This document shows, piece after piece, positions 8,492-21,640 of a DNA stretch of 64,000 nt (positions are counted from its first letter, which is position 1; every line of letters starts with the position of its first letter). The notes beneath the pieces were generated by a model. The model was not told the origin of the DNA. It did not search any database and saw only the letters and a program-made list of their open reading frames with translations. The position numbers were made by a program, and so were the translations under genes. The stretch covers positions 38,024-102,023 of the forward strand of contig NZ_JAFCLS010000032.1 in the NCBI RefSeq assembly GCF_018131075.1, written 5' to 3'. This stretch comes from Bradyrhizobium sp. JYMT SZCCT0428. GTDB lineage: Bacteria > Pseudomonadota > Alphaproteobacteria > Rhizobiales > Xanthobacteraceae.

Positions 8492-9265
8492 ATGAAGATG
8501 GTTCAACTGGTAACGGCGCTCGCGGTCACGGCATTTGCGGGATCGCTTGGCGCACTCCCGGCGCAGGCCGAGGCGGCGACGCCGGTGGCGCGCAATGTCG
8601 TGCTGGTGCACGGGGCGTGGGCGGACGGCTCGAGCTGGTCGGAAGTCATTCCCTATCTGCAGGCCGCGGGGCTGAAGGTCACCGCCGTACAGAATCCGCT
8701 GACGTCGCTCGCCGATTCCGTCGCCGCCACCCGCCGCGCGCTGGCGATGCAGGACGGGCCGACCGTGCTGGTCGCGCATTCCTGGGGCGGCACCGTGATC
8801 AGCGAGACCGGAACAGATCCGAAAGTATCGGCGCTGGTCTATGTCGCCGCGCGCGGCCCTGATGCGGGCGAGGATTTTGTCGCGCTCTCCGGAAAATTCC
8901 CGGCCGGGCCGGTGCGCGCCGGCATCCGGGAACATGACGGCTTCACCAGATTGTCGGAGGATTCGTTCCTGAAATATTTCGCCAACGGCGTCGAGCCGAA
9001 AAAGGCCGAGGTGCTCTACGCGGTGCAGGAGCCGACCGCCGTTTCCCTGTTTGCGGGACGCACCACCGTGGCCGCCTGGCACTCCAAGCCGTCATGGTAT
9101 GCGGTCTCGAGGCAGGACCAGACCATCAATCCCGACCTCGAGCGGTTTCTGGCCAAGCGCATGAACGCGACCACGGTCGAACTCGACGCGGGCCACCTGT
9201 CGCTGGTGTCGCATCCGAAGGAGATCGCCGACCTGATCCTCGCGGCGGCGGGTCATAAGGAATAG
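8492..9265 (+). CDS. Secreted alpha/beta hydrolase (esterase-like)
   Basis: 257 residues with a cleavable signal peptide (hydrophobic core about 5-20, LPAQAEA). The mature part starts with NVVLVHGAWADGSSW, the HG oxyanion motif typical of the salicylate-esterase/hydroxynitrile-lyase-like group. AHSWGGTV is the nucleophile elbow, and AGHLSLVSHPKEI near the C-terminus gives the histidine. Bacterial homologues of this type are mostly annotated simply as periplasmic alpha/beta hydrolases. ATG at 8492 follows GGAGCAGGTCG and begins the signal peptide; the frame opens earlier at 8408 without support. The substrate is unknown. Confidence 0.85.
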   Translation: MKMVQLVTALAVTAFAGSLGALPAQAEAATPVARNVVLVHGAWADGSSWSEVIPYLQAAGLKVTAVQNPLTSLADSVAATRRALAMQDGPTVLVAHSWGGTVISETGTDPKVSALVYVAARGPDAGEDFVALSGKFPAGPVRAGIREHDGFTRLSEDSFLKYFANGVEPKKAEVLYAVQEPTAVSLFAGRTTVAAWHSKPSWYAVSRQDQTINPDLERFLAKRMNATTVELDAGHLSLVSHPKEIADLILAAAGHKE

Positions 9266-9276
9266 CAGGCCACTCG

Positions 9277-9308
9277 CCTGATCCCTCCCCGCATGGGGGA
9301 GGGATCAG
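9277..9308. terminator. Bidirectional terminator-like hairpin
   Basis: A 14-base perfect inverted repeat, CCTGATCCCTCCCC / GGGGAGGGATCAGG, with a four-base loop. It sits just after the plus-strand hydrolase and before the convergent gene ending at 9432. It lacks a T run, so it may instead be a palindromic intergenic repeat. Confidence 0.5.
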
Positions 9309-9332
9309 GAAGCGCCGCTGCGGTTAACACCT

Positions 9333-9385
9333 AGAGCGTTTTCCAGCGAAGTGGACACCGGTTCGCGTCAAGAAAACGCGTCAAA
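9333..9385 (+). repeat. Dispersed intergenic repeat, copy 1
   Basis: A 53-base sequence beginning AGAGCGTTTTCCAGCGAAG that recurs in inverted orientation at 31861-31915 with a handful of differences and one inserted base. It contains its own partial inverted symmetry (AACGCG, GCGTT). Similar elements are frequent between genes in Bradyrhizobium and Rhodopseudomonas; the function is not known. Confidence 0.75.
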
Positions 9386-9431
9386 TCAAGAATCTAGAGT
9401 CCCGTTCCGATTCCATCGGAACGGAAAGGCT

Positions 9432-10214
9432 CTAGTCCAGCCCCTGCACGTTCGGCATGTCCTGGGTCGGGGCGATCTGCGGTACCGGCCTGGCCTGGAC
9501 CGCACCTGTCGTCACGGCCGCGGGCGGCGTTTGCGCTTCGGCCGATTTCGGCTGAGCTGCCGCCGATTGCTGCACCGGTTCCACTGCTGCTGCGGGTTTG
9601 GCCGCAGGCTCGACGGTGGCCGGCCTGGCCGCCGCGGCTTTTGCGGTCGGCTCGGCGGTAGCCTGCTTGGCGGCGAGCGGGCTCGGCTTTGGCACCGGCA
9701 CGGTGTGGCTCGCGACCTGCGGGGTCGGCTTCGGCGGCCGGGGCGCACCCCTGGCATGGGTCGGCGGCAGCGGTCCGGGCGGGCCGTAATTCATGGTCAG
9801 ATCGTCGTTGAAATTATCGCCCATCCGGTGCGCCGGTATGAAGCGGATGATCCGGCCGGTGCGCGCGTCGATGATCAGGCGGCCGTCATCCCCGCCGCGG
9901 TCGATCACCGAAATCGTGTAAACGAAGCCGCGTTGCTGCGGGATGCCGAGCGGCGAAAATCCGCTCTCGCGCACCACCGTGTAGACCTCGGTCGCCGGCA
10001 GCAGCATCGGCCCCTGCCCATAGCCGTAACGCGGCCCGGGGTATGCCGGCGGCGGCGCATAACGGGGCGGTGCATAATAGGGGTCGCCAATGTCGGATAC
10101 CGAATAATAAGGCGAGCGTCCGGCCTCGTAAGGCGCCGGTACCTGCGCCTGTGCGGCCGTTGTGGCGAGAACCGTCCCCGCCGCAAAAACCCATCCTGTG
10201 AAGAACTTCATCAT
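9432..10214 (-). CDS. Secreted Pro/Ala-rich protein of unknown function
   Basis: 260 residues with a signal peptide (MMKFFTGWVFAAGTV, cleavage after AQA). A short Tyr/Pro-rich stretch follows, then a small conserved-looking core at about 70-135 (ATEVYTVVRESGFSPLG, FVYTISVIDRGGDDGRLIID, GRIIRF) that resembles PepSY-like periplasmic modules. The last 110 residues are a low-complexity Pro/Ala/Lys/Thr tail, probably extended and perhaps wall- or envelope-spanning. ATG at 10214 follows GGAG. Family known in Bradyrhizobium only as a hypothetical protein; the role is not inferable. Confidence 0.75.
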   Translation of the reverse strand: MMKFFTGWVFAAGTVLATTAAQAQVPAPYEAGRSPYYSVSDIGDPYYAPPRYAPPPAYPGPRYGYGQGPMLLPATEVYTVVRESGFSPLGIPQQRGFVYTISVIDRGGDDGRLIIDARTGRIIRFIPAHRMGDNFNDDLTMNYGPPGPLPPTHARGAPRPPKPTPQVASHTVPVPKPSPLAAKQATAEPTAKAAAARPATVEPAAKPAAAVEPVQQSAAAQPKSAEAQTPPAAVTTGAVQARPVPQIAPTQDMPNVQGLD

Positions 10215-10699
10215 CCATTGCTCCTGTTAGCCCCTGCCTGGAGCGTGCTCGCTCTCTTGCCCGGCCGTCCCGGAACCAAATTTCATTGTGAAATTCGGCG
10301 GTCCTTGGGCCGGATCGCGGCGCGTTTGCCCCAAATCCGGGGCAGTATGTTTCGGCAGGCTGGGACAGTGTGTTTCGACCGCTACAGGCACGGATCAGCC
10401 ATGCGGGCAGGGACTTTCACGTGCTTGTGTGATAGAGAAAAATTTGGCATGGTCGGGAGTTAGGACAGCATCACTGTCTCAATTGCGGGCATTCCCGGCA
10501 CAGGGATTGCAACGAAAGTCTGGCGGCTTCGAGCTCCAGGCAAGTACAGGCAAGGCCGTTCCTCAGGGACGTTGAACGCCCAAGCCTGAATTTAGGAAAT
10601 TTCGGCTCGCGGCGGACGAGCGGTGGCCCGGTGGGTGCCGCAAGCGCCCAAGGTGCGCCGGTGACAGTTAAGGCCCTTGACCTGATTGAGAGGACTAAG
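10215..10699. promoter_or_regulatory. Divergent intergenic region upstream of gltB
   Basis: A 485-base gap between two divergent genes, expected to hold both promoters. No credible ORF was found. No single operator could be identified with confidence; the gltB ribosome site (GAGAGGA) ends 5 bases before the chosen ATG. Confidence 0.4.
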
Positions 10700-15451
<4,752 letters not shown>

Positions 15452-15454
15452 TGT

Positions 15455-15565
15455 TATCCTCATGGTGAGGAGGCGCTTGCGCCGTCTCGAACCATGAGGC
15501 CACGGTCGGGCCTTCATCCTTCGAGACGCGGCGAAGACGCCGCTCCTCAGGATGAGGTTCCGGGG
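15455..15565. repeat. Palindromic intergenic repeat between gltB and gltD
   Basis: Contains CCTCATGGTGAGGAGGCGC and CGTCTCGAACCATGAGG, which fold back on each other, followed by a related second palindrome (CATCCTTCGAGACGCGGC, GCCGCTCCTCAGGATGAGG). It is similar to the element at 38130-38265. Elements of this kind are scattered through Bradyrhizobium genomes; between gltB and gltD it may adjust the ratio of the two messages. Confidence 0.7.
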
Positions 15566-15604
15566 AGGAACGACGAAGCTTAAGTTGCAGGAACGTTGGG
15601 TTTA

Positions 15605-17062
15605 ATGGGCAAGATCACAGGTTTTCTGGAAATCGACCGGCACGACCGCAAATATGCGCCCGTAGCCGACCGCTTGCAGCACTATCGCGAATTCGTCATT
15701 CCGCTGAGCGAGAAAGACACCCGCGACCAGGCCGCGCGCTGCATGAATTGCGGCATTCCCTATTGCCACGGCACCGGCTCGGTTCAGCCGGGTACGCCGG
15801 GCTGCCCGGTCAACAACCAGATCCCTGATTTCAACGACCTCGTCTATCAGGACAATTGGGAAGAAGCCTCGCGCAATCTGCACTCCACCAACAATTTCCC
15901 GGAGTTCACCGGCCGCATCTGCCCGGCGCCGTGCGAGGCGTCCTGCACGCTCAACATCGACGACAACCCGGTCACCATCAAGACCATCGAATGCGCGATC
16001 GTCGACCGCGCCTGGGACAATGGCTGGCTGAAGCCGGAAATCGCCCCCAGCAAGACCGGCAAGAAGGTTGCGATCGTCGGGTCCGGGCCTGCGGGCCTCG
16101 CCGCCGCGCAGCAGCTCGCGCGCGCCGGCCATGACGTCCATGTCTACGAGAAGTTCGCCAAGGCCGGCGGCCTGCTCCGCTACGGCATTCCCGATTTCAA
16201 GATGGAAAAGCACGTCATCGACCGCCGCGTGGCGCAGATGGAAGCCGAGGGCGTCACCTTCCATTACGGTGTCCATGTCGGCGGAGCTTCGCCGGGCGCG
16301 ATCGATCCGCGCGAGTTGCACCGGCAATACGACGCGGTGGCCCTGACCGGCGGCGCCGAAGCCGGCCGCGATCTGCCGATCCCCGGCCGCGACCTCGACG
16401 GCATCCACTTCGCGATGGATTTCCTGCCGCAACAAAACCGCCGCGTCTCCTCCGAGCCGCTCGGGGCGGCCGCGGACATCCTCGCTGACGGCAAGCATGT
16501 CGTCGTGATCGGCGGTGGCGACACCGGTTCGGACTGCATCGGCACGTCGTTCCGGCAGGGCGCGAAGTCCGTGACCCAGCTCGAAATCATGCCGGCGCCG
16601 CCCGAGCACGAAAACAAGGGCCTGACCTGGCCGAACTGGCCGTTGAAGATGCGAACGTCATCGAGCCAGGCCGAAGGCGCCCGCCGCGAATTCGCGGTGC
16701 TGACGCAGAAATTCTCCGGCGTCGACGGCAAGGTGCAGAAGCTGCATTGCGTGCAGGTCAACGAAAAATTCCAGCCGATCGCCGGCACCGAATTCGAACT
16801 CGACGCGCAGCTGGTGCTGCTGGCGATGGGCTTCGTGCATCCGGTCCATGACGGCATGCTGAAGACGCTCGGCGTCGATCTCGACCAGCGCGGCAACGTT
16901 CGCGCCAACCTGACCGACTACCAGACGTCCGTGCCGAACGTGTTCTCCGCCGGCGACATGCGCCGCGGCCAGTCGCTGGTGGTGTGGGCGATCCGCGAGG
17001 GCCGCCTCTGCGCCCGCGCCATCGACCAGTATCTGATGGGATCGACCACGCTGCCGCGCTGA
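15605..17062 (+). CDS. gltD: Glutamate synthase small subunit
   Basis: 485 residues; feeds electrons from NADPH through FAD and two 4Fe-4S clusters to GltB. The N-terminal cysteine-rich part (RCMNCGIPYCHG, GCPVNNQIP, GRICPAPCEASCTLNI) binds the clusters. GSGPAGLAAAQQLARAGH at about 155 is the FAD-binding motif, and VIGGGDTGSDC at about 300 is the NADPH-binding motif. The C-terminal SAGDMRRGQSLVVWAI is the usual FAD-capping segment. ATG at 15605 was chosen over TTG at 15596. Followed by a strong terminator. Confidence 0.97.
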   Translation: MGKITGFLEIDRHDRKYAPVADRLQHYREFVIPLSEKDTRDQAARCMNCGIPYCHGTGSVQPGTPGCPVNNQIPDFNDLVYQDNWEEASRNLHSTNNFPEFTGRICPAPCEASCTLNIDDNPVTIKTIECAIVDRAWDNGWLKPEIAPSKTGKKVAIVGSGPAGLAAAQQLARAGHDVHVYEKFAKAGGLLRYGIPDFKMEKHVIDRRVAQMEAEGVTFHYGVHVGGASPGAIDPRELHRQYDAVALTGGAEAGRDLPIPGRDLDGIHFAMDFLPQQNRRVSSEPLGAAADILADGKHVVVIGGGDTGSDCIGTSFRQGAKSVTQLEIMPAPPEHENKGLTWPNWPLKMRTSSSQAEGARREFAVLTQKFSGVDGKVQKLHCVQVNEKFQPIAGTEFELDAQLVLLAMGFVHPVHDGMLKTLGVDLDQRGNVRANLTDYQTSVPNVFSAGDMRRGQSLVVWAIREGRLCARAIDQYLMGSTTLPR

Positions 17063-17096
17063 ACGCAGCCGGCCGCAATTGAACCGTAGAAAATCA

Positions 17097-17136
17097 AAAC
17101 TGGTGCAGCGCGCCCTCGCGTGCTGCACCAGTTTTT
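17097..17136. terminator. Bidirectional rho-independent terminator after gltD
   Basis: AAAACTGGTGCAGC and GCTGCACCAGTTTT form a 14-base perfect stem with A and T runs on either side, between the convergent ends of gltD and the small gene ending at 17178. Confidence 0.92.
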
Positions 17137-17177
17137 CGTATCCATTCTTGTAGATGTCAGTCCTACGGAATGTCGTC

Positions 17178-17507
17178 TTACGGACAGACCCGTACGCCGG
17201 CAACATAGTAGCAGGCAGCATAGCCGCCGCCATAACCGTAGCCGCGACCATAGCCGCCGCCGCGATAATAGCCACGACCACCGCCGCGGTAATAACCGCG
17301 TCCGCCGCCGCGTCCGCGTCCGCCGCCGCGACCGCCGCCACGGCCTCCGCCGCCACGACCACCGCGCTGCGCGTACGCCGCCGTCGTCGATCCTCCAACC
17401 ATCAGCGCCGTCACACCGACGATGCTGAAACAATAGATGCCAACGAGAATAATCGTAGCCAAAGTACGTGATAAAATGCTGCGGGAGGCAGTTTTGCCCT
17501 GGGCCAT
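17178..17507 (-). CDS. Gly/Arg/Tyr-rich secreted small protein
   Basis: 109 residues. One long hydrophobic segment (about 17-40, TLATIILVGIYCFSIVGVTALMVGG) ends at AAYAQ and looks like a signal peptide or anchor. The exported part is almost entirely Gly, Arg and Tyr in GGRGGGRG and GYYRGGG repeats and closes with YVAGVRVCP. Such basic Gly-rich tails can bind nucleic acid or polyanionic envelope polymers, but no function is established. ATG at 17507 has a good site (AAGGAG); the frame extends upstream to 17561. Confidence 0.72.
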   Translation of the reverse strand: MAQGKTASRSILSRTLATIILVGIYCFSIVGVTALMVGGSTTAAYAQRGGRGGGGRGGGRGGGRGRGGGRGYYRGGGRGYYRGGGYGRGYGYGGGYAACYYVAGVRVCP

Positions 17508-17651
17508 TGAAACTCCTTCTGTAAGGGCCACTAGAGTGGGGCCGCTTTGCTCCGCGGTCAAGCGCTAGTGGGTGTGACAGCGTCACACAACCGTTAGCGG
17601 TGTGTCACAATCGCCTCCCTTGCCTTGAGCACACAAGCGAGGCGATGAAGT

Positions 17652-19364
17652 TCAGTGCTGCAGGCGCACGCCGAGCATGACGACGGTGGCGGCGGTGCTG
17701 TTGCCGGGGAGGTTTGAATCCAGCCAATCGCGGCGGACCGTGCCCTTGACCCAGAGATTGCGGTTCATCTTGTAGATCAGGTCGCCAGACACCGTGTAGA
17801 TCTTGTCCTTGCGGTTGTCGCCCTGGTAGTCGAGCGTGCCCCAGGTGAACTTGCCGATCGCGGTCAGCCAGCGGCGGAAATCATGATCGACTTCAACGGT
17901 GTAGATGTGCGTCAGCACGCCGGATACGCCGGGCAGCGTGGTCTCGGTGATCGTGGTGTCGGAATAGAACTTGGCCGTGGTCAGCGGTGTCGCCGTCCAG
18001 GTCAATGAAGCCGAGGTCAGCAGGCCTTCGAGGCGGTTGAGGCGGCTGTCGACATAGTCGCGCGCGGCGTAACCGACCGCGATTTCACCGGCGAGCAGCC
18101 GCGAGAATTCGAAATTCGTGCCGCCCTTGACGTAGCCGCCGGTGGAATCGCGCGCGAAGCCGCTGCGGTCGAGTCTCAAATCATGCACGCGGCTGTCGGC
18201 CTGCGCTTCCACGAACGGCTTCAAGCCCGGCATCAGATCGTAGCTGACGCGGCCGACGCCGCCGAACTGGTTGAAGTTGCGGTCGTCGTTGCTGGTCGAG
18301 GTGCCGTCGGTGAGCTTGGAATAGGTGTAGGCGGTGCGATCGACGGTGGCGCCGCCGGAAACCTGCAGGCGGTTGAAATTCTGGTCGAAGCCGAAGGTGC
18401 CGCCGAACGTGGCGTAGACCGGATATCTTTGCAGGCCGGCCTGAATGTTCGGGCTGCCCGGATTGTCGGTGGCGAGACGCAGCCGCGCCTGCGCGAGCAG
18501 CCGCGTGTCGCGCGAGACGTCGAGACGGCCGTCGACGTGGCCGGTGAAATCCGGACGATCGACCACGACCGGCGCCGGCGAAACCGTGCCGTCGGCCGGC
18601 GGCGGAAAGGTGTTGCCGTAGCCGGTGAACGATCCGCGCAGATCCGCGACGACAGCGTGGCGCTCCCAGTCGGACATGACGAGCAGTTCCGGCGCGATCA
18701 CATAGAACGGCGAGCCCTTCTCATCGACGGTGCGGCGCGGGTTGGTGTTGTAGCCGCCCGAGAGTTCGAGCGCCGATTTGATCAGGAAGCTGCCGGCGTA
18801 ATCGCCGACCGGGCCGAACGGATCGTCATCGATCTTGAGGCGCTTGCGTGCGGGCTGGCCCACCACCGTGCCGGCCATCGCCGGCGGGATCGGGGCCTTG
18901 TTTGCGGTTTGCGACGGCGGAATCGAAAGCCGCAGCGGCGTATTCGACAGCAGCGGCGGCCGGCTGCCGGGTCCCGGCGGCGGTTTCGGCCGGACCTGTC
19001 CCGGATAATATTTCGGCTTCTGAAGCTTGCGGTTGAGCGAGTCGTAACCGGAGCTGGAAGCGCCGCTGGCGGCGGGCAGGCCATAGCGCGGGATCGCCCC
19101 GATGCGCGACGGCGCGGGCTTCTCCTTGTCGCGAACCCGGGCGTCGTTGGCCTCGTCGCTGGTTTTATCGTTGGCCTCGGCACTGGTCCGGCGCAGCGGC
19201 GAATCCACCGGCATCAACTGGCTGCTGCGGGTCGGGCTGAACAGGTCAGGCGTGACGGTCTGGGCCTGCGCAATGGTCCCGGTCAGGGCAATCAGCGCAA
19301 GGCATGGCAATACCGCGCGGAACACTGTCGCGCGCCTGCTTTGGCCCCTTACTGGACCTGCCAT
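17652..19364 (-). CDS. Outer-membrane beta-barrel protein (BBP2-like)
   Basis: 570 residues with a signal peptide (LIALTGTIAQAQ). A Pro/Ser-rich periplasmic linker (about 40-180) is followed by a beta-barrel of alternating amphipathic strands: ALELSGGYNTNPRRT opens it, and the protein ends VVMLGVRLQH, where a C-terminal aromatic or His end is usual for outer-membrane insertion. It resembles the putative beta-barrel porin-2 family (PF10082), whose members are linked in some species to exopolysaccharide secretion. It is divergent from kdsD, consistent with a surface role. A GTG directly upstream (19367) is an alternative start. Confidence 0.78.
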   Translation of the reverse strand: MAGPVRGQSRRATVFRAVLPCLALIALTGTIAQAQTVTPDLFSPTRSSQLMPVDSPLRRTSAEANDKTSDEANDARVRDKEKPAPSRIGAIPRYGLPAASGASSSGYDSLNRKLQKPKYYPGQVRPKPPPGPGSRPPLLSNTPLRLSIPPSQTANKAPIPPAMAGTVVGQPARKRLKIDDDPFGPVGDYAGSFLIKSALELSGGYNTNPRRTVDEKGSPFYVIAPELLVMSDWERHAVVADLRGSFTGYGNTFPPPADGTVSPAPVVVDRPDFTGHVDGRLDVSRDTRLLAQARLRLATDNPGSPNIQAGLQRYPVYATFGGTFGFDQNFNRLQVSGGATVDRTAYTYSKLTDGTSTSNDDRNFNQFGGVGRVSYDLMPGLKPFVEAQADSRVHDLRLDRSGFARDSTGGYVKGGTNFEFSRLLAGEIAVGYAARDYVDSRLNRLEGLLTSASLTWTATPLTTAKFYSDTTITETTLPGVSGVLTHIYTVEVDHDFRRWLTAIGKFTWGTLDYQGDNRKDKIYTVSGDLIYKMNRNLWVKGTVRRDWLDSNLPGNSTAATVVMLGVRLQH

Positions 19365-19556
19365 CACGATGAAAATACTCCAACAACGTCAGCTACTTAT
19401 TCGACGTGCTCCAAGCGCGCGGGAAAACGTCGTTAATGGAGTTAAAACAATTATGGTTAATGACCCGTTGAGAGCCGGCGGCCCGCGTCGCATCGCCAAA
19501 TCGGCCGTGCTAAGGAGGGGTCCGGGGGCTTTGTCCCTCTTCCCTGGATTTGAGAC

Positions 19557-20570
19557 ATGGCCAAGCCGAAACCGCTGATGGCAAAATCATCCGGCACCGA
19601 TCACGCCAACGCCGCCATCGAGTCGGCCCTGCGCACGCTCGATGTCGAGGCCGGCGGCATCGCCGCCATCACGGCGGCGCTGCAGTCCGACCTCCGCGCG
19701 CCGTTCGCGGCGGCCGTCGATTGCATCGGCAACGCCAAGGGCCGGCTGATCGTCACCGGCCTCGGCAAGTCGGGCCATATCGGCCGCAAGATCGCGGCGA
19801 CCTTTGCCTCCACCGGAACGCCGGCGTTCTTTGTCCATGCCGCCGAAGCCAGCCATGGCGATCTCGGCATGATCACCGCCGACGACGTCATCCTGGCGCT
19901 GTCATGGTCCGGCGAGCAGCCGGAGATGAAGAATCTCATCACCTATGCCACCCGCTTTTCCATTCCCCTGATCGCGATGACCGCGGACCGGGAATCGACC
20001 CTGAGCAAGGCCGCCGACGTCGCGCTGACCTTGCCGAAGGCACGCGAGGCCTGCCCGCATAATCTGGCGCCGACCACCTCCTCGCTTATGATGCTGGCGC
20101 TCGGCGACGCGCTGGCGATCGCGCTGCTCGAAGGCCGCGGCTTCACCTCGGTCGATTTCAGCGTGCTGCATCCCGGCGGCAAGCTCGGCGCGCTGTTGAA
20201 ATACACCCGCGACCTCATGCATTCAGGCGACGCGGTGCCGCTGAAGCCGCTCGGTACCAAGATGTCGGATGCGCTGGTCGAGATGTCGTCGAAGGGCTTT
20301 GGCTGCGTTGGCATCACGGACGGTCGCGGCCATATCGTCGGCATCGTCACCGACGGCGATCTGCGCCGCCACATGCGGCCCGATCTGATGACCGCCACCG
20401 TCGACGAGGTGATGACGAAGAATCCGAAGACCATCGGCCGCGACCTGCTCGCAGGCGAGGCGCTGGAGATCCTCAACTCGTCGAAGATCACCGCATTGAT
20501 CGTGACCGACGCCAGCAAGCCGGTCGGCATCGTGCATCTGCATGATTTATTGCGCGCGGGCGTGGCGTAG
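19557..20570 (+). CDS. kdsD: D-arabinose 5-phosphate isomerase (Kdo pathway)
   Basis: 337 residues. Interconverts ribulose 5-phosphate and arabinose 5-phosphate, the first step to Kdo in lipopolysaccharide. The SIS domain occupies about 40-190 (GLGKSGHIGRKIAATF, HAAEASHGDLGMI, SWSGEQPEMKNLI, APTTSSLMMLALGDALA). Two CBS domains follow, at about 215-270 and 280-335 (FGCVGITDGRGHIVGIVTDGDLRRH, ITALIVTDASKPVGIVHLHDLL). The HPGGKLG linker is typical of KdsD/KpsF. Paralogous names (kpsF, gutQ) belong to the same enzyme type; kdsD is the default when no capsule locus is near. Confidence 0.93.
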   Translation: MAKPKPLMAKSSGTDHANAAIESALRTLDVEAGGIAAITAALQSDLRAPFAAAVDCIGNAKGRLIVTGLGKSGHIGRKIAATFASTGTPAFFVHAAEASHGDLGMITADDVILALSWSGEQPEMKNLITYATRFSIPLIAMTADRESTLSKAADVALTLPKAREACPHNLAPTTSSLMMLALGDALAIALLEGRGFTSVDFSVLHPGGKLGALLKYTRDLMHSGDAVPLKPLGTKMSDALVEMSSKGFGCVGITDGRGHIVGIVTDGDLRRHMRPDLMTATVDEVMTKNPKTIGRDLLAGEALEILNSSKITALIVTDASKPVGIVHLHDLLRAGVA

Positions 20571-20581
20571 ACGATTCCAGG

Positions 20582-20662
20582 CGTCATTCCGGGGCACGCG
20601 AAGCGTGAACCCGGAATCTCGAGATTCCGGGTTCGATGCTTTGCATCGCCCCGGAATGACGG
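20582..20662. repeat. Palindromic intergenic repeat (CGTCATTCCGGGG type)
   Basis: Begins CGTCATTCCGGGGC and ends GCCCCGGAATGACG, with an inner palindrome AACCCGGAATCTCGAGATTCCGGGTT. The whole element folds into one long hairpin. A relative lies at 47323-47387. It separates the convergent kdsD and the gene ending at 20677 and could serve as a terminator for both. Confidence 0.85.
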
Positions 20663-20676
20663 CGATTAGTTCGCCG

Positions 20677-21228
20677 TCACTTCGGAAATCTCGCCGCCGT
20701 CTCCTCCAGCGGCAATACCAGCGCATTCGCCAGATATGACACCGTGCGATAGAATCCGCAGAGCTGGATGATCTCGAATATCTTCGCGTCGTCATAATGC
20801 GCCGACAGCGCCTTGAACTCGGCCTCATCGAGCGTCGCGCGCTCGTGCAGCGTATCGATGGTTGCGATCAGCACCTGCTCGGCCTCCGACCAGCAGGCGG
20901 CCTTGGCATCGCCGAGCACGGTGGCGCGGACCTGTTCGGCGGTCAGGTGGGCGGCTTCCGCGAACGCCGCGATATGCACGCCCCATTCGTATTCGCAGCC
21001 GGTCCGCGCGCAGGTGCGGTCGATCACGATCTCGCGTTCTCGCAAGCTGAGCGGGCCGCGATCCAGCAGGCTGCCGCCGCGGAATTTCTCCCAGGCGCGG
21101 GGCTGGCCGGCCATCACCCGGAACAGCATCAGCGGCGGCGCGCCGCGCATGACGCGGTCGAATTGTTGCTGAATCTCGGGTGGATAAGGCGGCTGCAGCG
21201 GCGCGATCCGCGGCGCGGTCTGTGACAT
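20677..21228 (-). CDS. Carboxymuconolactone decarboxylase family (AhpD-like) protein
   Basis: 183 residues, all helical, of the CMD/AhpD-like family. The conserved helix is REREIVIDRTCARTGCEYEWGVHIAAFAEAAHLT. It carries C-x-x-x-W-x-x-H (Cys-Glu-Tyr-Glu-Trp) instead of the CxxC of AhpD, so peroxidase activity through a dithiol is unlikely and a decarboxylase-like or unknown reaction is more probable. It is divergent from the HxlR-type gene at 21299 across twin operators, so it is very likely a target of that regulator. Confidence 0.85.
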   Translation of the reverse strand: MSQTAPRIAPLQPPYPPEIQQQFDRVMRGAPPLMLFRVMAGQPRAWEKFRGGSLLDRGPLSLREREIVIDRTCARTGCEYEWGVHIAAFAEAAHLTAEQVRATVLGDAKAACWSEAEQVLIATIDTLHERATLDEAEFKALSAHYDDAKIFEIIQLCGFYRTVSYLANALVLPLEETAARFPK

Positions 21229-21239
21229 CGGCTCACTGT

Positions 21240-21256
21240 GCTACAATTAATGTAGC
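21240..21256. promoter_or_regulatory. Operator palindrome 1 in HxlR/CMD divergent promoter
   Basis: GCTACAATTAATGTAGC: six-base perfect arms (GCTACA/TGTAGC) around five bases, 12 bases upstream of the CMD start. Repeated at 21262-21278 with the same arms and spacer. Confidence 0.75.
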
Positions 21257-21261
21257 AACAC

Positions 21262-21278
21262 GCTACAATATCTGTAGC
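21262..21278. promoter_or_regulatory. Operator palindrome 2 in HxlR/CMD divergent promoter
   Basis: GCTACAATATCTGTAGC, centre 22 bases from the centre of the first palindrome, about two helical turns, so that two dimers would bind the same DNA face. It lies 20 bases before the HxlR-type ATG and would permit autoregulation. Confidence 0.75.
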
Positions 21279-21298
21279 AGCTCGCAAGAGGCTTTCCG

Positions 21299-21640
21299 AT
21301 GCCGAAACAGGCCCCTGCCATGAAGAAACGCGCCGTCCGCGGCTCCCGCACCGGCCGGCCGGTCATGGCGCTGCTCGATCTGCTCGGGCGCCGCTGGACC
21401 TTGCGCATCCTGTGGGAGCTGCGCGAGGGACCGCTGACCTCGCGCGCACTGCGCACCGCCTGCGACGAGGCCTCGCCGACTGTCATGCAGACCCGCCTGA
21501 CCGAGCTGCGCGAGGCCGGCTTGATCGAACTGCTGCCGGGCGACGGCTACGGCCTGACCCGGCTCGGCCAGGAGCTGAACGAAACCTTTCTTCCTCTCCA
21601 CCGCTTTGCGGAGCGGTGGAGCAAGCACATGACAGACTAG
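21299..21640 (+). CDS. HxlR-family winged-helix regulator
   Basis: 113 residues, standard HxlR length. LLDLLGRRWTLRILWELREGPLTSRALRTAC followed by SPTVMQTRLTELREAGLIEL is the HxlR winged helix (the usual G-x-K/R-W-x-x-x-I-L and S-x-x-x-L-x-x-R-L-x-x-L motifs). The wing reads PGDGYGLTRLGQEL. No sensing cysteine is present, so it is not a thiol-redox HypR/QorR type. ATG at 21299 was used; a second ATG lies at 21320. Confidence 0.9.
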   Translation: MPKQAPAMKKRAVRGSRTGRPVMALLDLLGRRWTLRILWELREGPLTSRALRTACDEASPTVMQTRLTELREAGLIELLPGDGYGLTRLGQELNETFLPLHRFAERWSKHMTD

